A stretch of DNA of 42,803 bases, taken from assembly GCA_022565805.1 (NCBI GenBank), contig JAIULZ010000019.1, positions 1 to 42,803 of the forward strand, given 5' to 3'. Source of the stretch: Balneolales bacterium. Lineage in GTDB: Bacteria; Bacteroidota; Rhodothermia; Balneolales; Cyclonatronaceae. Of the stretch, positions 1 to 8,585 are shown one piece after another. Numbering within the stretch: position 1 is the stretch's first letter; every line of letters begins with the position of its first letter. Position numbers and translations under genes: made by a program. The notes below the pieces were generated by a model. It was not told where the DNA came from. It ran no database searches and worked only from the letters and a program-made list of their open reading frames with translations.

Positions 1-81
1 GAGTCTGTCCTGAAACCTTTGAAATAAATGGAAATGATTTAAAAAAAATCGCTTAAAAAAATGTCCTGATTTTGGGGTCCA

Positions 82-190
82 CTCCAGTCCTCGGTCAACA
101 ACTCCCACCTCAATCAAGCCCACTGACCTCTGATATCCCAAACTAACCCTCGGTCCTCCGTCTCCGGTCCTCGGTCAAAAACTCCCCACC
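82..190. repeat. Pair of ~29-bp direct repeats downstream of cysQ
   Basis: Two near-identical copies, at about 82-110 and 162-190, share the core CTCCRGTCCTCGGTCAA followed by an AACTCCC-type tail. The shorter motif CGGTCCTC recurs between them near 148-155. The stretch 1-191 holds no gene that I can see, and no convincing rho-independent terminator. A CTGACCTCTGA sequence at about 123-133 is the complement of the 7-bp unit repeated at 42173-42228. Confidence 0.6.
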
Positions 191-191
191 T

Positions 192-992
192 CTACACTGC
201 CAAAGACCTAATTACATCCACCCACATCTTCCCTTCCTTACCGACCGTTATCAACTCCGGATTCAGCAGATTTTCCTTGTTGTACTCGAGCGGACGCCCG
301 TTTCGTGTGAGCACAAAGCCACCAGCCTCTTCTACAATAGCCTGAGCCGCTGCCGTATCCCACTCATAAGTTGGCACATCTCGATAGTACAAATTTGCTT
401 CACCTTCAGCGATAAGGCAAAATTTAAGCGAACTGCCCATGCTGCGAGCGCTCGCCAATGGATAGGCTTCGAATAGCTTTTTCACCGCAGGACCTGCATG
501 ATCTTTACTTGCAACAATAGACAGATCAGATTCTTTTTTATAATATCGCTCTGCCCTGATTTTAACCGGCTCCTGACCTTTTTCCTTTTTAAAAGCCCCT
601 TCGCCCTTCACTGCATAATAAAGCAAATCGATAGCTGGAGCATAAACCACGCCCATGACCGGCAGACCATATTCAATTAAAGCGATATTGACCGTAAACT
701 GTCCCGTTTTTTTAATGAACTCTTTCGTGCCATCCATTGGATCCACGCACCAGTACTTCGGCCAGCTTTTGCGCTCACTAAACGGAATGGACTTCCCTTC
801 CTCCGACAAAACCGGGATATCCGGAAAAGACTCCTGCAACCCCTTTACAATAGCCTGATGTGCAGCTGTATCCGCAACTGTTAAAGGAGAATCATCGGCT
901 TTCCAGTCTACTACGGAGCTTGTCTCCTTTTTGTATTCTTTGAGGATAGCGGTGCCAGCTTGTTTGGCGGTGATTATAACTTTATTAATCAT
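192..992 (-). CDS. cysQ: 3'(2'),5'-bisphosphate nucleotidase CysQ
   Basis: Inositol monophosphatase-superfamily enzyme expected to hydrolyse PAP (adenosine 3',5'-bisphosphate) to AMP in the cytoplasm. PAP is the by-product of PAPS-dependent sulfotransferases and of sulfate assimilation. The Li-sensitive phosphatase metal site is visible: LSEEG near residue 63, DPMDGTKEF at residues 84-92, and the C-terminal WDTAAAQAIVEEAGG around residue 215. The length of 266 aa is normal for CysQ. It is the last gene of the minus-strand run. A PAPS-sulfotransferase-like gene lies upstream at 18766-19833, so a housekeeping role for sulfated glycan synthesis is a reasonable inference. No Shine-Dalgarno sequence precedes the ATG. 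Confidence 0.93.
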   Translation of the reverse strand: MINKVIITAKQAGTAILKEYKKETSSVVDWKADDSPLTVADTAAHQAIVKGLQESFPDIPVLSEEGKSIPFSERKSWPKYWCVDPMDGTKEFIKKTGQFTVNIALIEYGLPVMGVVYAPAIDLLYYAVKGEGAFKKEKGQEPVKIRAERYYKKESDLSIVASKDHAGPAVKKLFEAYPLASARSMGSSLKFCLIAEGEANLYYRDVPTYEWDTAAAQAIVEEAGGFVLTRNGRPLEYNKENLLNPELITVGKEGKMWVDVIRSLAV

Positions 993-1046
993 TCTAAACT
1001 TGACAAGTTAATAGATGGAAATATATAATTTAAAAGAATATTTTTG

Positions 1047-2180
1047 CTAAAAAGATTTTGACTTGATATAATCCCCTAAGTCAGCACTATTCATAAACTC
1101 TACATCGGGCCATTCTTTAAGAATATTTGATAATAGTTCCTTAAACATTTTTAGATTTCTTTTACGATTATCTTGGTTAATACTCCCAATAAAATTTAAT
1201 CTATGGGCAGTTATTATAGCTGGTTTTTCCCATAAGAAAGCGTTTCTAATATCTTTTAAACATTCGCCCACATTATCATATGAAATAGGTTTTTGTGATG
1301 GCTCAAAAACGCAGTTTCTAATCAAATAAAATTGCCCATTTGAGTTTTGTTCACCTATAAAATGTCTGATAAGTTCTCTTTTTGCATTCTTGAGTATAGG
1401 GTGTTTTTGATATTTCATACCTTGAATATAATCAACACCATATTTCTTTAATGTTAAATTTAGGGAAGAATGATAAACGAAGTTGTTAGCAATGAAACTT
1501 TTGGATCGATATTTAAAAATTGATTCAAATAAGTCAAGGCCCTTAATTATAATCTCTTTATGAGATTCGACAGACTCCAATAATTCGGTATCTAAAGCGG
1601 CCTGAAAACTAATTTTTTTTTGAAAATCATTGCTAATTAACCAACATCCATATTCAAATAGACTGCGTGCTTCTGAATATGGATTCTGTAATTCTTGCAT
1701 CCAATATTCAACATTAACGTGCTCTCTACCATGAAACTGAGGGAAAAATATTTTCTGTGCGATACCTTGATCCCATACATTAAATACACCTTGATGCGCG
1801 GATGAGTTTCTTAAAGTTGTCGTAAAAGGTTCATAATGGTATTTCGAAAAATCTGATTTCTTTATTTTTTCAAAGTCTGGGTTAGCAACTACTGTATCTG
1901 CTGTAATTACAGGGCAATTATCCTTTTTGTCTTTAAAAGAAAGTAATACATCAAACAAACACTCAAGATCTTCTGCTGTTGCTAATCCATCAAACTGTGA
2001 GTAAGGATTTTTATTGACCGGATAACCCTCTTTTAACAGCTCATTATACACCCTGTAAGAAGGCATTCTAATACTGCCCCAATCGTCAGATTCGATGACA
2101 ATAATCTTACGATCGGTTTTAAATCCCTTATAATTTATTGCATGCCTAGCAATAAATCGTTTAACTTTGTCCAAATGCAA
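1047..2180 (-). CDS. NodB-like polysaccharide deacetylase-family protein (copy A)
   Basis: This 377-aa protein is paralogous to the one at 14375-15487. It has a NodB/carbohydrate-esterase-4-like pattern: ESDDWGS at residues 30-36, in place of the classic TFDDG motif, then HGREH at 150-154, resembling the HxxxH metal-binding motif, and a C-terminal AHRLNFIGS. These suggest a metal-dependent (beta/alpha) barrel acting on N- or O-acetylated sugars, but the motif match is by eye and the family is divergent. No signal peptide is evident, so it would act in the cytoplasm on precursors or on a lipid-linked glycan. Its start overlaps the preceding acyltransferase gene by 20 bp, which implies translational coupling and a joint role in trimming and re-acylating an amino sugar. 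Confidence 0.6.
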   Translation of the reverse strand: MHLDKVKRFIARHAINYKGFKTDRKIIVIESDDWGSIRMPSYRVYNELLKEGYPVNKNPYSQFDGLATAEDLECLFDVLLSFKDKKDNCPVITADTVVANPDFEKIKKSDFSKYHYEPFTTTLRNSSAHQGVFNVWDQGIAQKIFFPQFHGREHVNVEYWMQELQNPYSEARSLFEYGCWLISNDFQKKISFQAALDTELLESVESHKEIIIKGLDLFESIFKYRSKSFIANNFVYHSSLNLTLKKYGVDYIQGMKYQKHPILKNAKRELIRHFIGEQNSNGQFYLIRNCVFEPSQKPISYDNVGECLKDIRNAFLWEKPAIITAHRLNFIGSINQDNRKRNLKMFKELLSNILKEWPDVEFMNSADLGDYIKSKSF

Positions 2181-2688
2181 GCCTCTTTCTAATTCCTATT
2201 TTTTTACAATTTTCGCCACTATATATAGTCCAAGGCTCTAAATTAGTCTTTACAATTGTATTTGGCTCGGTAACTGCACCCTCACCAATAGTTATTCCCG
2301 GGAAAATAATAGAATGTATTCCTATATATGCATATGAATGAATTTCTATCCTTTGCCTGCAAATTTTTCTTTGGTTAGAAGGAATTCGCGGTAGGGATAA
2401 GTACCCCGAATAAATATCATCGCTTCCTGATATAATCTTAGCACCATATGAAATATCTACATAATCATGTATGTATGTTTCTCCACCACCGGTTATCATA
2501 CTGTATGGAGACAAGCGTGAATACTTACCAATTTTCGTATAAATACCTGCCATTACAAAGCAAAAGTCACAAATTACAGCATAGTCATCCAGCAAAAGTT
2601 TTTCCGGGGCAATTATTTTAGCGGTAGGATATATAATGCTCTCTTTTCCATTATATAGCAATTGATCAAGTAAGTGATGTTGAGTCAT
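2161..2688 (-). CDS. Left-handed beta-helix acyltransferase (WbbJ/colanic-acid type)
   Basis: A 175-aa hexapeptide-repeat protein of the WcaF/WbbJ/maltose-O-acetyltransferase superfamily. Imperfect hexapeptides run through much of the protein, for example IGKYSRLSPYSMITGGG, then IHDYVDISYGAKI and SYAYIGIHSIIFPGITIGEGAVTEPNTIV. It would transfer an acyl group from acyl-CoA or acyl-ACP to a sugar hydroxyl or amine. Its ATG overlaps the stop of the PglD-like gene by 4 bp. An ACP, a ketosynthase III and an SDR lie just upstream, so an acyl-ACP donor is plausible (inference). Confidence 0.82.
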   Translation of the reverse strand: MTQHHLLDQLLYNGKESIIYPTAKIIAPEKLLLDDYAVICDFCFVMAGIYTKIGKYSRLSPYSMITGGGETYIHDYVDISYGAKIISGSDDIYSGYLSLPRIPSNQRKICRQRIEIHSYAYIGIHSIIFPGITIGEGAVTEPNTIVKTNLEPWTIYSGENCKKIGIRKRLAFGQS

Positions 2689-3338
2689 TTCAATTTTGGT
2701 ATAGCAATTATTTTTTGTTTGTACCTGAAAAATACGGTTGAATCGTCACCTATATTTTTATCAATAACCATTCCTGCCATTACTTTATTTCTATTGCCAA
2801 CCTGAATACCAGGTATTGTTGCGGAATTAATTCCAAATATATTTTCATCACCTACTTTTGTATTTCCAGAAAAACATACGTTGGGGCTTATAAAATTGAA
2901 ATTCCCAATTTGGGTGTCGTGCCCAAGGCTACAGCGTGCATTTATAAGGGTATTATCACCAACTATAGTATTTGGCCCAAGGTTTACATAGGGCGCCAAC
3001 ACACTACCTTTTCCTATTGTTGCAGAAGGTGATACATAAGCAGTTGGATGTACAAAAGTTAAAAAGGTTGCTCCTTTATTAATAAGATTTTCAGTAATAA
3101 GTTTACGAAATTTAAGATTAGCTATACCCATCATATACAAGCATTTGCTATGAACTTGATGATCTTTTATACTTCCCAAAAATCGAGCTTTATAGCTGTA
3201 TTGTTTATAACTTTCAGGATTATCATCAATAAGACCGACTACTTTCCAACTAGCATTCGTCAAATTATTATCAAGTTCTAAATACTCGTTTAACTCAGCA
3301 GCATGCCCACCGGCGCCAACAATTATTACTTCTTTCAT
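2685..3338 (-). CDS. NeuD/PglD-family sugar O/N-acyltransferase
   Basis: A 217-aa protein with the two-part NeuD/PglD architecture. The N-terminal Rossmann-like domain begins MKEVIIVGAGGHAAEL and binds the nucleotide-sugar. A C-terminal left-handed beta-helix follows from about residue 95 (VHPTAYVSPSATIGKGSVL, then NTLINARCSLGHD). PglD-type catalysis uses a His in this GHD segment. Members N-acylate UDP-4-amino sugars or O-acetylate sialic acid. The setting next to ACP/ketosynthase/SDR genes suggests it may transfer a 3-hydroxyacyl rather than an acetyl group. That is inference; acetyl-CoA remains the default donor. Confidence 0.88.
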   Translation of the reverse strand: MKEVIIVGAGGHAAELNEYLELDNNLTNASWKVVGLIDDNPESYKQYSYKARFLGSIKDHQVHSKCLYMMGIANLKFRKLITENLINKGATFLTFVHPTAYVSPSATIGKGSVLAPYVNLGPNTIVGDNTLINARCSLGHDTQIGNFNFISPNVCFSGNTKVGDENIFGINSATIPGIQVGNRNKVMAGMVIDKNIGDDSTVFFRYKQKIIAIPKLK

Positions 3339-3395
3339 AATCTTAAATCAAATCTATTTATCTAATACTAAACATCGCCTGTTTATTGCCTGCCA

Positions 3396-4172
3396 TCACC
3401 TTGCAGTATAACCGCCATCAACAATCATATTAGTACCTGTTACCCACTTAGCGGCATCAGATAGCAAATATACACATGAATAAGCTACGTCTTCCGGTTT
3501 TCCAAGACCCAATGGGTGTAAATCCTGAACATATTTTAAGGCTACTTCATTACGGCTGTATACTGCTTTTCCTGACATAGGTGTTTCTACCACTCCCGGG
3601 GAAATACAGTTTACACGAACTTTTTTGGGGGCAAGTTCTACAGCAAGTGAACGAGACGCTGATAAAAGCGCTCCCTTTGTCATGCTGTAAATTGTTTTAC
3701 CGGACTCGCCAACTACTGACATAACTGAAGATAAGAAGACAACACTTGAGCCATTTTCTGCCACCATCTTTTTTCTTGTTATCCATTTAGTAAGATGGAT
3801 ACCAGCATCCACATTTAGCTTCATAAACGGTGTTGTGCTATCAGGCTTCATGGAGCGTAGCGGCAAGGTAGTCGATATTCCCGCACTATGCACAAAACCT
3901 GAAAACCTGACTCCTTCTTCCTCAAGGCTTTTCATTATTTCAGAAATAGAGTCATCGTCAGTAAGCTCTACGGCAAAACTTCTGTGATTCTGATTATCAG
4001 AATTACAAACTAGTTTCGACAAAGTATCAGCTAATCTTTCTTGGTCACGTCCGAATGCAAAAATACTTGCCCCGGCATCTGCGCAAGCTATTGCGATAGA
4101 CTTGCCTATACCAGAAGAAGCCCCGGTTATTAATATCGTTTTACCCGACAAAGAAAAGGGAGATTCAATCAT
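3396..4172 (-). CDS. SDR-family 3-oxoacyl reductase-like oxidoreductase
   Basis: Classical short-chain dehydrogenase with the nucleotide-binding TGASSGIG at residues 16-23, counted from the ATG at 4172, a catalytic YSMTK (YxxxK) around residue 165, and the C-terminal NMIVDGGYT typical of FabG-like reductases. An upstream start at 4205 would overlap the ketosynthase gene by 26 bp. I prefer 4172 because the protein then begins MIESPFSLSGKTILITG, as in relatives, 7 bases after the upstream stop. Downstream of a ketosynthase III and an ACP it most likely reduces a 3-oxoacyl-ACP/CoA to the 3-hydroxyacyl form. A sugar or alcohol substrate cannot be excluded. Confidence 0.87.
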   Translation of the reverse strand: MIESPFSLSGKTILITGASSGIGKSIAIACADAGASIFAFGRDQERLADTLSKLVCNSDNQNHRSFAVELTDDDSISEIMKSLEEEGVRFSGFVHSAGISTTLPLRSMKPDSTTPFMKLNVDAGIHLTKWITRKKMVAENGSSVVFLSSVMSVVGESGKTIYSMTKGALLSASRSLAVELAPKKVRVNCISPGVVETPMSGKAVYSRNEVALKYVQDLHPLGLGKPEDVAYSCVYLLSDAAKWVTGTNMIVDGGYTAR

Positions 4173-4179
4173 TTTAATA

Positions 4180-5259
4180 TTATTCAGTTTCCAACGCTGC
4201 ATCAAGCTCGATCAAATCAGATACCTTGCAGTTTTTTGTGCTTGTTATGGCCGTTGCCCACGACATCCCTACTCCAAATCCGCAAAGTAGTAGTCGTTTG
4301 GGATCTTTGAGCTTGTCTTTTAGCTCTGTAGCAATTGCAAGGGGTATGCTAACCGAGGAGGTGTTTCCAAAACGATCCAGATTAATAGGAACTTTCCCGG
4401 GATCAAGTTTTAGCTTTTTAGCAAGGTAGCTATTCATATAAACATTGGCCTGATGCATCACGAAGTAGTCTATCGCTTCCTTCTCCATTCCTGCAAATTC
4501 AAGCGTATCTTTAATGTCCCTCGGTATTTCACGTATAGCAAAATTAAAGACATCCGCGCCGTTCATATATCCGTGCTCGTCCGTACGAATATTACCATGT
4601 TCGTCTACAACTTTCTCTTTTAGTGTTTCCGGCGTACTCGGGTTGCGATAGCCTCCTGCATCCATCTTGATTAAGCCTTCTCTTGATCCATCTGAATTTA
4701 ATGAAAAATAACTTTTACCAAATGATGAATCCCTGCCAATTAATGCTGCTACTCCTCCGTCTCCAAATAAAAACGCCGTTTTTCGATCTTTAGGATGATA
4801 AACTCTGGAACGGGTTTCACCATCTAATAGAAGCACGTTTTTAAAGTTTGGTTGCTGCATATAAGAAAATGCAACTGAAAGTCCATACACAAAAGCAGAA
4901 CAGCCTAAATTAAGGTCAAAGGCAAGAGTATTTTTGCTTAAACCCAACTTATGCTGTAGAATCACAGAAGTTGCAGGCATTCTGTAATCCGGCGTCTGAG
5001 AGACAAATATAATAGCATCTATATCTTCAGGTTTTACATTATTCTCTTCTATTAGACGCTTGGCGGCCGCATAGCATAAATCACCTGAAGTCATACCTTC
5101 CGGCGCAAACCTTCGCTGAAGAATCCCCGTTTTCTCTACTATTTGAGCAACATCATCGGCTTCAAAATGCTGCGTATACTCAAGATTATTTATTGTATTT
5201 GCGGGCACTGCTGCTGCAAGTGCTTTAAGACCAATGCCTTCAAAAATGAGCTTTGCCAT
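4180..5259 (-). CDS. FabH-like 3-oxoacyl-ACP synthase III
   Basis: A 359-aa thiolase-fold ketosynthase III with the complete triad: Cys120 in LNLGCSAFVYGL, His269 in MHQAN, and Asn299 in RFGNTSS. It would condense an acyl-CoA starter with malonyl-ACP. It is encoded directly after a dedicated ACP (5321-5551) and before an SDR and two acyltransferases. It therefore looks like the chain-starting step of a short 3-hydroxyacyl pathway feeding sugar acylation, rather than housekeeping FabH, which normally sits in a fab cluster. That reading is contextual inference. Confidence 0.92.
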   Translation of the reverse strand: MAKLIFEGIGLKALAAAVPANTINNLEYTQHFEADDVAQIVEKTGILQRRFAPEGMTSGDLCYAAAKRLIEENNVKPEDIDAIIFVSQTPDYRMPATSVILQHKLGLSKNTLAFDLNLGCSAFVYGLSVAFSYMQQPNFKNVLLLDGETRSRVYHPKDRKTAFLFGDGGVAALIGRDSSFGKSYFSLNSDGSREGLIKMDAGGYRNPSTPETLKEKVVDEHGNIRTDEHGYMNGADVFNFAIREIPRDIKDTLEFAGMEKEAIDYFVMHQANVYMNSYLAKKLKLDPGKVPINLDRFGNTSSVSIPLAIATELKDKLKDPKRLLLCGFGVGMSWATAITSTKNCKVSDLIELDAALETE

Positions 5260-5320
5260 ACTGTAAATGCAAATGTTAGGATATGAGAAGTATTAAAAGA
5301 CGCAGAACCTGATGAATGAC

Positions 5321-5551
5321 TTATGAATTACTTTTACTGGAAACTGCATTAAATAATTCTTCTATGGTCTTCAGGGTTTGGAATTCTTCATCTTCAATTT
5401 CAACTTCAAACTCTTCATCAAGTGCAGCAATCAATGAGAGTTGAGCCAGTGAATCCCATTCATCATAATCTCGGAATTCATCACTCATATTGATTTCTTT
5501 ATCTTCTGCTTCCAAAGCTTCTTTAAATATTTCTAAAAATTTATCTTTCAT
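5321..5551 (-). CDS. Acyl carrier protein
   Basis: A 76-aa acidic helical protein with the phosphopantetheine attachment motif YDEWDSLAQ, Ser34 counted from the ATG at 5551. A TTG at 5563 would add four residues; I prefer the ATG because the protein then begins MKDKFLEIF. It is likely a specialised ACP partnering the ketosynthase III immediately downstream in the operon, and it would present the acyl chain to the cluster's acyltransferases. Confidence 0.9.
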   Translation of the reverse strand: MKDKFLEIFKEALEAEDKEINMSDEFRDYDEWDSLAQLSLIAALDEEFEVEIEDEEFQTLKTIEELFNAVSSKSNS

Positions 5552-5616
5552 GATATTTACCAATTTATTAGTTACTTACAAATTTATTAATCAGTAGTAT
5601 TTTTATTTTGGTTCAG

Positions 5617-6228
5617 TTAATTGTTAACTGTTCCTTTAAACTCACTCATTGTTGCTGCCTGACTGTTGCTTATACCTTCTCTTTTAAAAACCTTAAAAAC
5701 AGTAAGCAGTAATATCTTAATATCCAACATAAAGCTGATGTTATCCACATACCAGACATCAAGCTTAAATTTTTCTTCCCATGAAATAGCATTTCTGCCA
5801 TTTACCTGAGCCCAGCCCGTGATTCCTGGTTTAACCTCATGCCTTCTTGCCTGTTCAGGGCTATATCGGTTAAGATAACGTACAAGAAGCGGTCTTGGCC
5901 CAACAAGGCTCATATCACCTTTAAGAACACTAAAAAGCTGCGGTAATTCATCCATAGAGGTTGAGCGCACGAATCTACCAACTGCTGTAAGTCTTTCTGC
6001 ATCTGGCAGAAGGTTTCCATTTTTATCCTTACGGTCATTCATGGTTTTAAACTTAATTACCCGAAAAACGACACCGTTAAGACCAGGTCTTTCCTGCCTA
6101 AAAAATACTTGCCCCCTGTTTGCAATCACTAGTAAAAAGCTAACAGCTATTAATACTGGAGAAACGATGAGAATAAGCAAGAATGAAAGTACAAAGTCTA
6201 ATATTGGCTTAACAGTAGCTGAATACAT
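5617..6228 (-). CDS. Initiating phosphoglycosyl transferase (PglC/WcaJ C-domain type)
   Basis: A monotopic bacterial sugar transferase (PF02397) of PglC-like size, about 203 aa, with no long N-terminal membrane domain. It has one N-terminal hydrophobic re-entrant helix (ILDFVLSFLLILIV), then KFKTMNDRKD, the catalytic SMDELPQLF (Asp-Glu dyad), GDMSLVGPRP and the C-terminal KPGITGWAQVNGRN. It moves a sugar-1-phosphate from UDP-sugar to undecaprenyl phosphate, starting the repeat unit. A GTG at 6255 overlaps the upstream GT by 20 bp; the ATG at 6228 matches the usual PglC start. PglC relatives prefer UDP-diacetamido or UDP-HexNAc sugars, consistent with the acylation genes downstream. Confidence 0.93.
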   Translation of the reverse strand: MYSATVKPILDFVLSFLLILIVSPVLIAVSFLLVIANRGQVFFRQERPGLNGVVFRVIKFKTMNDRKDKNGNLLPDAERLTAVGRFVRSTSMDELPQLFSVLKGDMSLVGPRPLLVRYLNRYSPEQARRHEVKPGITGWAQVNGRNAISWEEKFKLDVWYVDNISFMLDIKILLLTVFKVFKREGISNSQAATMSEFKGTVNN

Positions 6229-6235
6229 ACTATCA

Positions 6236-7456
6236 TTAGGATTTAACTTGTTCACTCAGAAAGTCTACAAGTCTATTATAAACAACTTCATTATCGCCTA
6301 TGTCTTTGGTTGTAGAAATTGCTTTACTTTTCTGAATTAAAAGCCTTTGGCTATCTGTTAGATATATTCTGATATTATCCGCCAACTGCATGTAATCGGC
6401 AGGTTTATTATTGTAGCCTACATCAAATCGGTCAATAAGTACAGCCATCTCTGAATCTAACGAATTTAGCACAGGTAACCCGGCACCAAGGTAATCGAAA
6501 AGCTTATAAGTAACAGACTGAGTTGCACCTACAGAATATTGAGCAAGTCCCAAATCACTGAATGCATATTGTTCCAATAACTCGTCATATCCAATGCGCC
6601 CTATATATTTAAAATTTGGATACTTCTTAGATGCTTCTTCTACAATACTTTGATAATGACCTACACCTGCAATGGTAACTGACACTTTCGAAGGGTGTGT
6701 GCTTTCAATCTCAGTAAAGGCTTTAATGATGCAGGGAATATCGTAAGCTACACCAAGGTTACCCGCATAGATTAGTTTCAACATAGATACATCTCCTTTA
6801 TTCGGAAAGTACTTTTCCAATTTCGAGCGCACTTCCCTCAAAGGCACTGATGGATAGAAGACAGCAGTCTTAAAAGATGCCCCGGGTGCAACAGACTTTG
6901 CCCATTCCGTATACTGGCTAGATATAGCTACTACTGCATCTGATTGCATTAATATCTGTCTAACCTTTTTCCTGTAATACCAGATCATACATTTAGTAAC
7001 GGGAAACGTAATTTTAGGCAATGCCTGCTGTATTACATCAGGCCAAGGATCAATAATATCAAGAACAAACTTAATCCCCTCGTCTTTAGCCCATTTGCTC
7101 AATCTATAAGCAGTTTCAATTGGAGGAAAAGCACAAATTATGATATCCGGTTTTAATGATATTTTTTTTAAATAACCTAAGAGGTTTTGTGTATATATAT
7201 CATGGGATTTTACTCTGGAATAAGAGAAGTTTTTTTCATACGAAGGAGCCTCAATAAAAACTGTTTTGTGCTGATTATCGGTATGTAGGTGTTGTTGCTT
7301 AAAACGAAATTGCTTATTAGCATGCCTGAATGTACAAGAAAAAAACGTAACGTCATGCCCGGCATTGATTAGCGCATTTTGTATACTCATATAACGCATG
7401 GGGCGAGTGTTATCTACTACAGTTGGCTCAAATAATGAAACAATCCAAACACGCAT
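6236..7456 (-). CDS. GT4 glycosyltransferase, WbuB-like
   Basis: A GT-B fold glycosyltransferase of about 406 aa. The N-terminal domain begins MRVWIVSLFEPTVVDNTRPM, a pattern I associate with WbuB-type N-acetyl-hexosaminyl transferases. The C-terminal domain carries KLIYAGNLGVAYDI and KLFDYLGAGLPVL (GT4 donor site). A TTG at 7465 precedes the preferred ATG by 9 bases. Directly upstream of the initiating transferase gene, it probably adds the second sugar. Donor and acceptor cannot be read from the sequence. Confidence 0.86.
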   Translation of the reverse strand: MRVWIVSLFEPTVVDNTRPMRYMSIQNALINAGHDVTFFSCTFRHANKQFRFKQQHLHTDNQHKTVFIEAPSYEKNFSYSRVKSHDIYTQNLLGYLKKISLKPDIIICAFPPIETAYRLSKWAKDEGIKFVLDIIDPWPDVIQQALPKITFPVTKCMIWYYRKKVRQILMQSDAVVAISSQYTEWAKSVAPGASFKTAVFYPSVPLREVRSKLEKYFPNKGDVSMLKLIYAGNLGVAYDIPCIIKAFTEIESTHPSKVSVTIAGVGHYQSIVEEASKKYPNFKYIGRIGYDELLEQYAFSDLGLAQYSVGATQSVTYKLFDYLGAGLPVLNSLDSEMAVLIDRFDVGYNNKPADYMQLADNIRIYLTDSQRLLIQKSKAISTTKDIGDNEVVYNRLVDFLSEQVKS

Positions 7457-7491
7457 ATTTAGCAATGTAAGTTTAAAATTAACACATTTTA

Positions 7492-8553
7492 CTACTTATT
7501 CCGGTTTAACCAAGCCGAATGAATTTCTTCGAAAGTAGTTTTAAGATTTTTAGTTATATCCCATTCCGGATAGTGATCTTTCATCTTTCTCAAATCACTG
7601 TAGTAACAAATATGGTCCCCGCTACGATTTTGCTCATCATAGGCATAGCGCATCTGCTTCCCACTTATCTCAGAGATAATTTCAAAAGCCTCAAGAATAG
7701 AACAGGTATTATCTTTACCACCGCCTAAATTATATACCTCGGCAACTCGTGGCTGTTTAATAAATTCTTCAATAAATCTGGCTACGTCGTAGGAGTGTAT
7801 ATTGTCTCGTACCTGCTTTCCTTTATACCCAAATATTGTATACTGCTTCTCTTCTAAATTACACTTTACCAAATAGCTCAAAAAGCCATGCAGTTCAACT
7901 CCTGAATGGCTCGGACCTGTAAGGCATCCACCCCTCAACACGCATGTAGGCATGTCGAAATAACGTCCATACTCTTGTACACTAATATCGGCTGAAACTT
8001 TTGATGCGCCAAATAAAGAGTGTTTGCTCTGATCTATTGTAAAAGTCTCAGGGATGCCGTGTTCAAAAGCAGCATCATCATAGTCCCAGCGAGTATCCAA
8101 CTCCTTCATCTTTATTAGATTTGGAGCATCGCCATAGACTTTATTAGTCGATAGATGAACAAATGGTACAGATGTGCTGTACCGTCTTAATGATTCTATT
8201 AAATTAAATGTTCCAACGGCATTGGTATCAAAATCAGCAAACGGGATAGCTGCCGCCCTATCGTGGCTCGGCTGTGCTGCAGTATGAACAATAGCATCAG
8301 GTCTAATGTCCGGAATCAGTTTAAGCACGGCTTCTCTGTCCCGTATGTCCACTTCATGGTGTCTGAAGCTATTCAGCGTTTTTTCTAATCGCTTTTGATT
8401 CCAGCGTGTATCCCCGCTTTCTCCAAAAAATACTGCACGTTGATTGTTATCTACCCCATGAATCTCCCATCCTTTATTGGCAAAATGAACACATACTTCT
8501 GAACCAATTAATCCGGATGAACCTGTTACTAACAACTTTTTCATTCTATTCAT
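7492..8553 (-). CDS. Extended SDR epimerase, CDP-paratose/tyvelose 2-epimerase-like
   Basis: An NAD-dependent sugar epimerase/dehydratase of 353 aa. It has the N-terminal TGSSGLIG (residues 10-17), [12 protein letters not shown] near 90, LSTNKVYGD near 134, and the strings [10 protein letters not shown] and [20 protein letters not shown], which I associate with the CDP-tyvelose 2-epimerase subgroup. At the YxxxK site the sequence reads F181-GAS-K185, so the usual Tyr position is Phe. Either the motif is shifted or this subgroup uses another base. No other CDP-3,6-dideoxysugar genes are seen in the window, so the true substrate is open. Confidence 0.83.
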   Translation of the reverse strand: MNRMKKLLVTGSSGLIGSEVCVHFANKGWEIHGVDNNQRAVFFGESGDTRWNQKRLEKTLNSFRHHEVDIRDREAVLKLIPDIRPDAIVHTAAQPSHDRAAAIPFADFDTNAVGTFNLIESLRRYSTSVPFVHLSTNKVYGDAPNLIKMKELDTRWDYDDAAFEHGIPETFTIDQSKHSLFGASKVSADISVQEYGRYFDMPTCVLRGGCLTGPSHSGVELHGFLSYLVKCNLEEKQYTIFGYKGKQVRDNIHSYDVARFIEEFIKQPRVAEVYNLGGGKDNTCSILEAFEIISEISGKQMRYAYDEQNRSGDHICYYSDLRKMKDHYPEWDITKNLKTTFEEIHSAWLNRNK

Positions 8554-8585
8554 AACTTTACAATGATTATTAAAGACTACTTACT

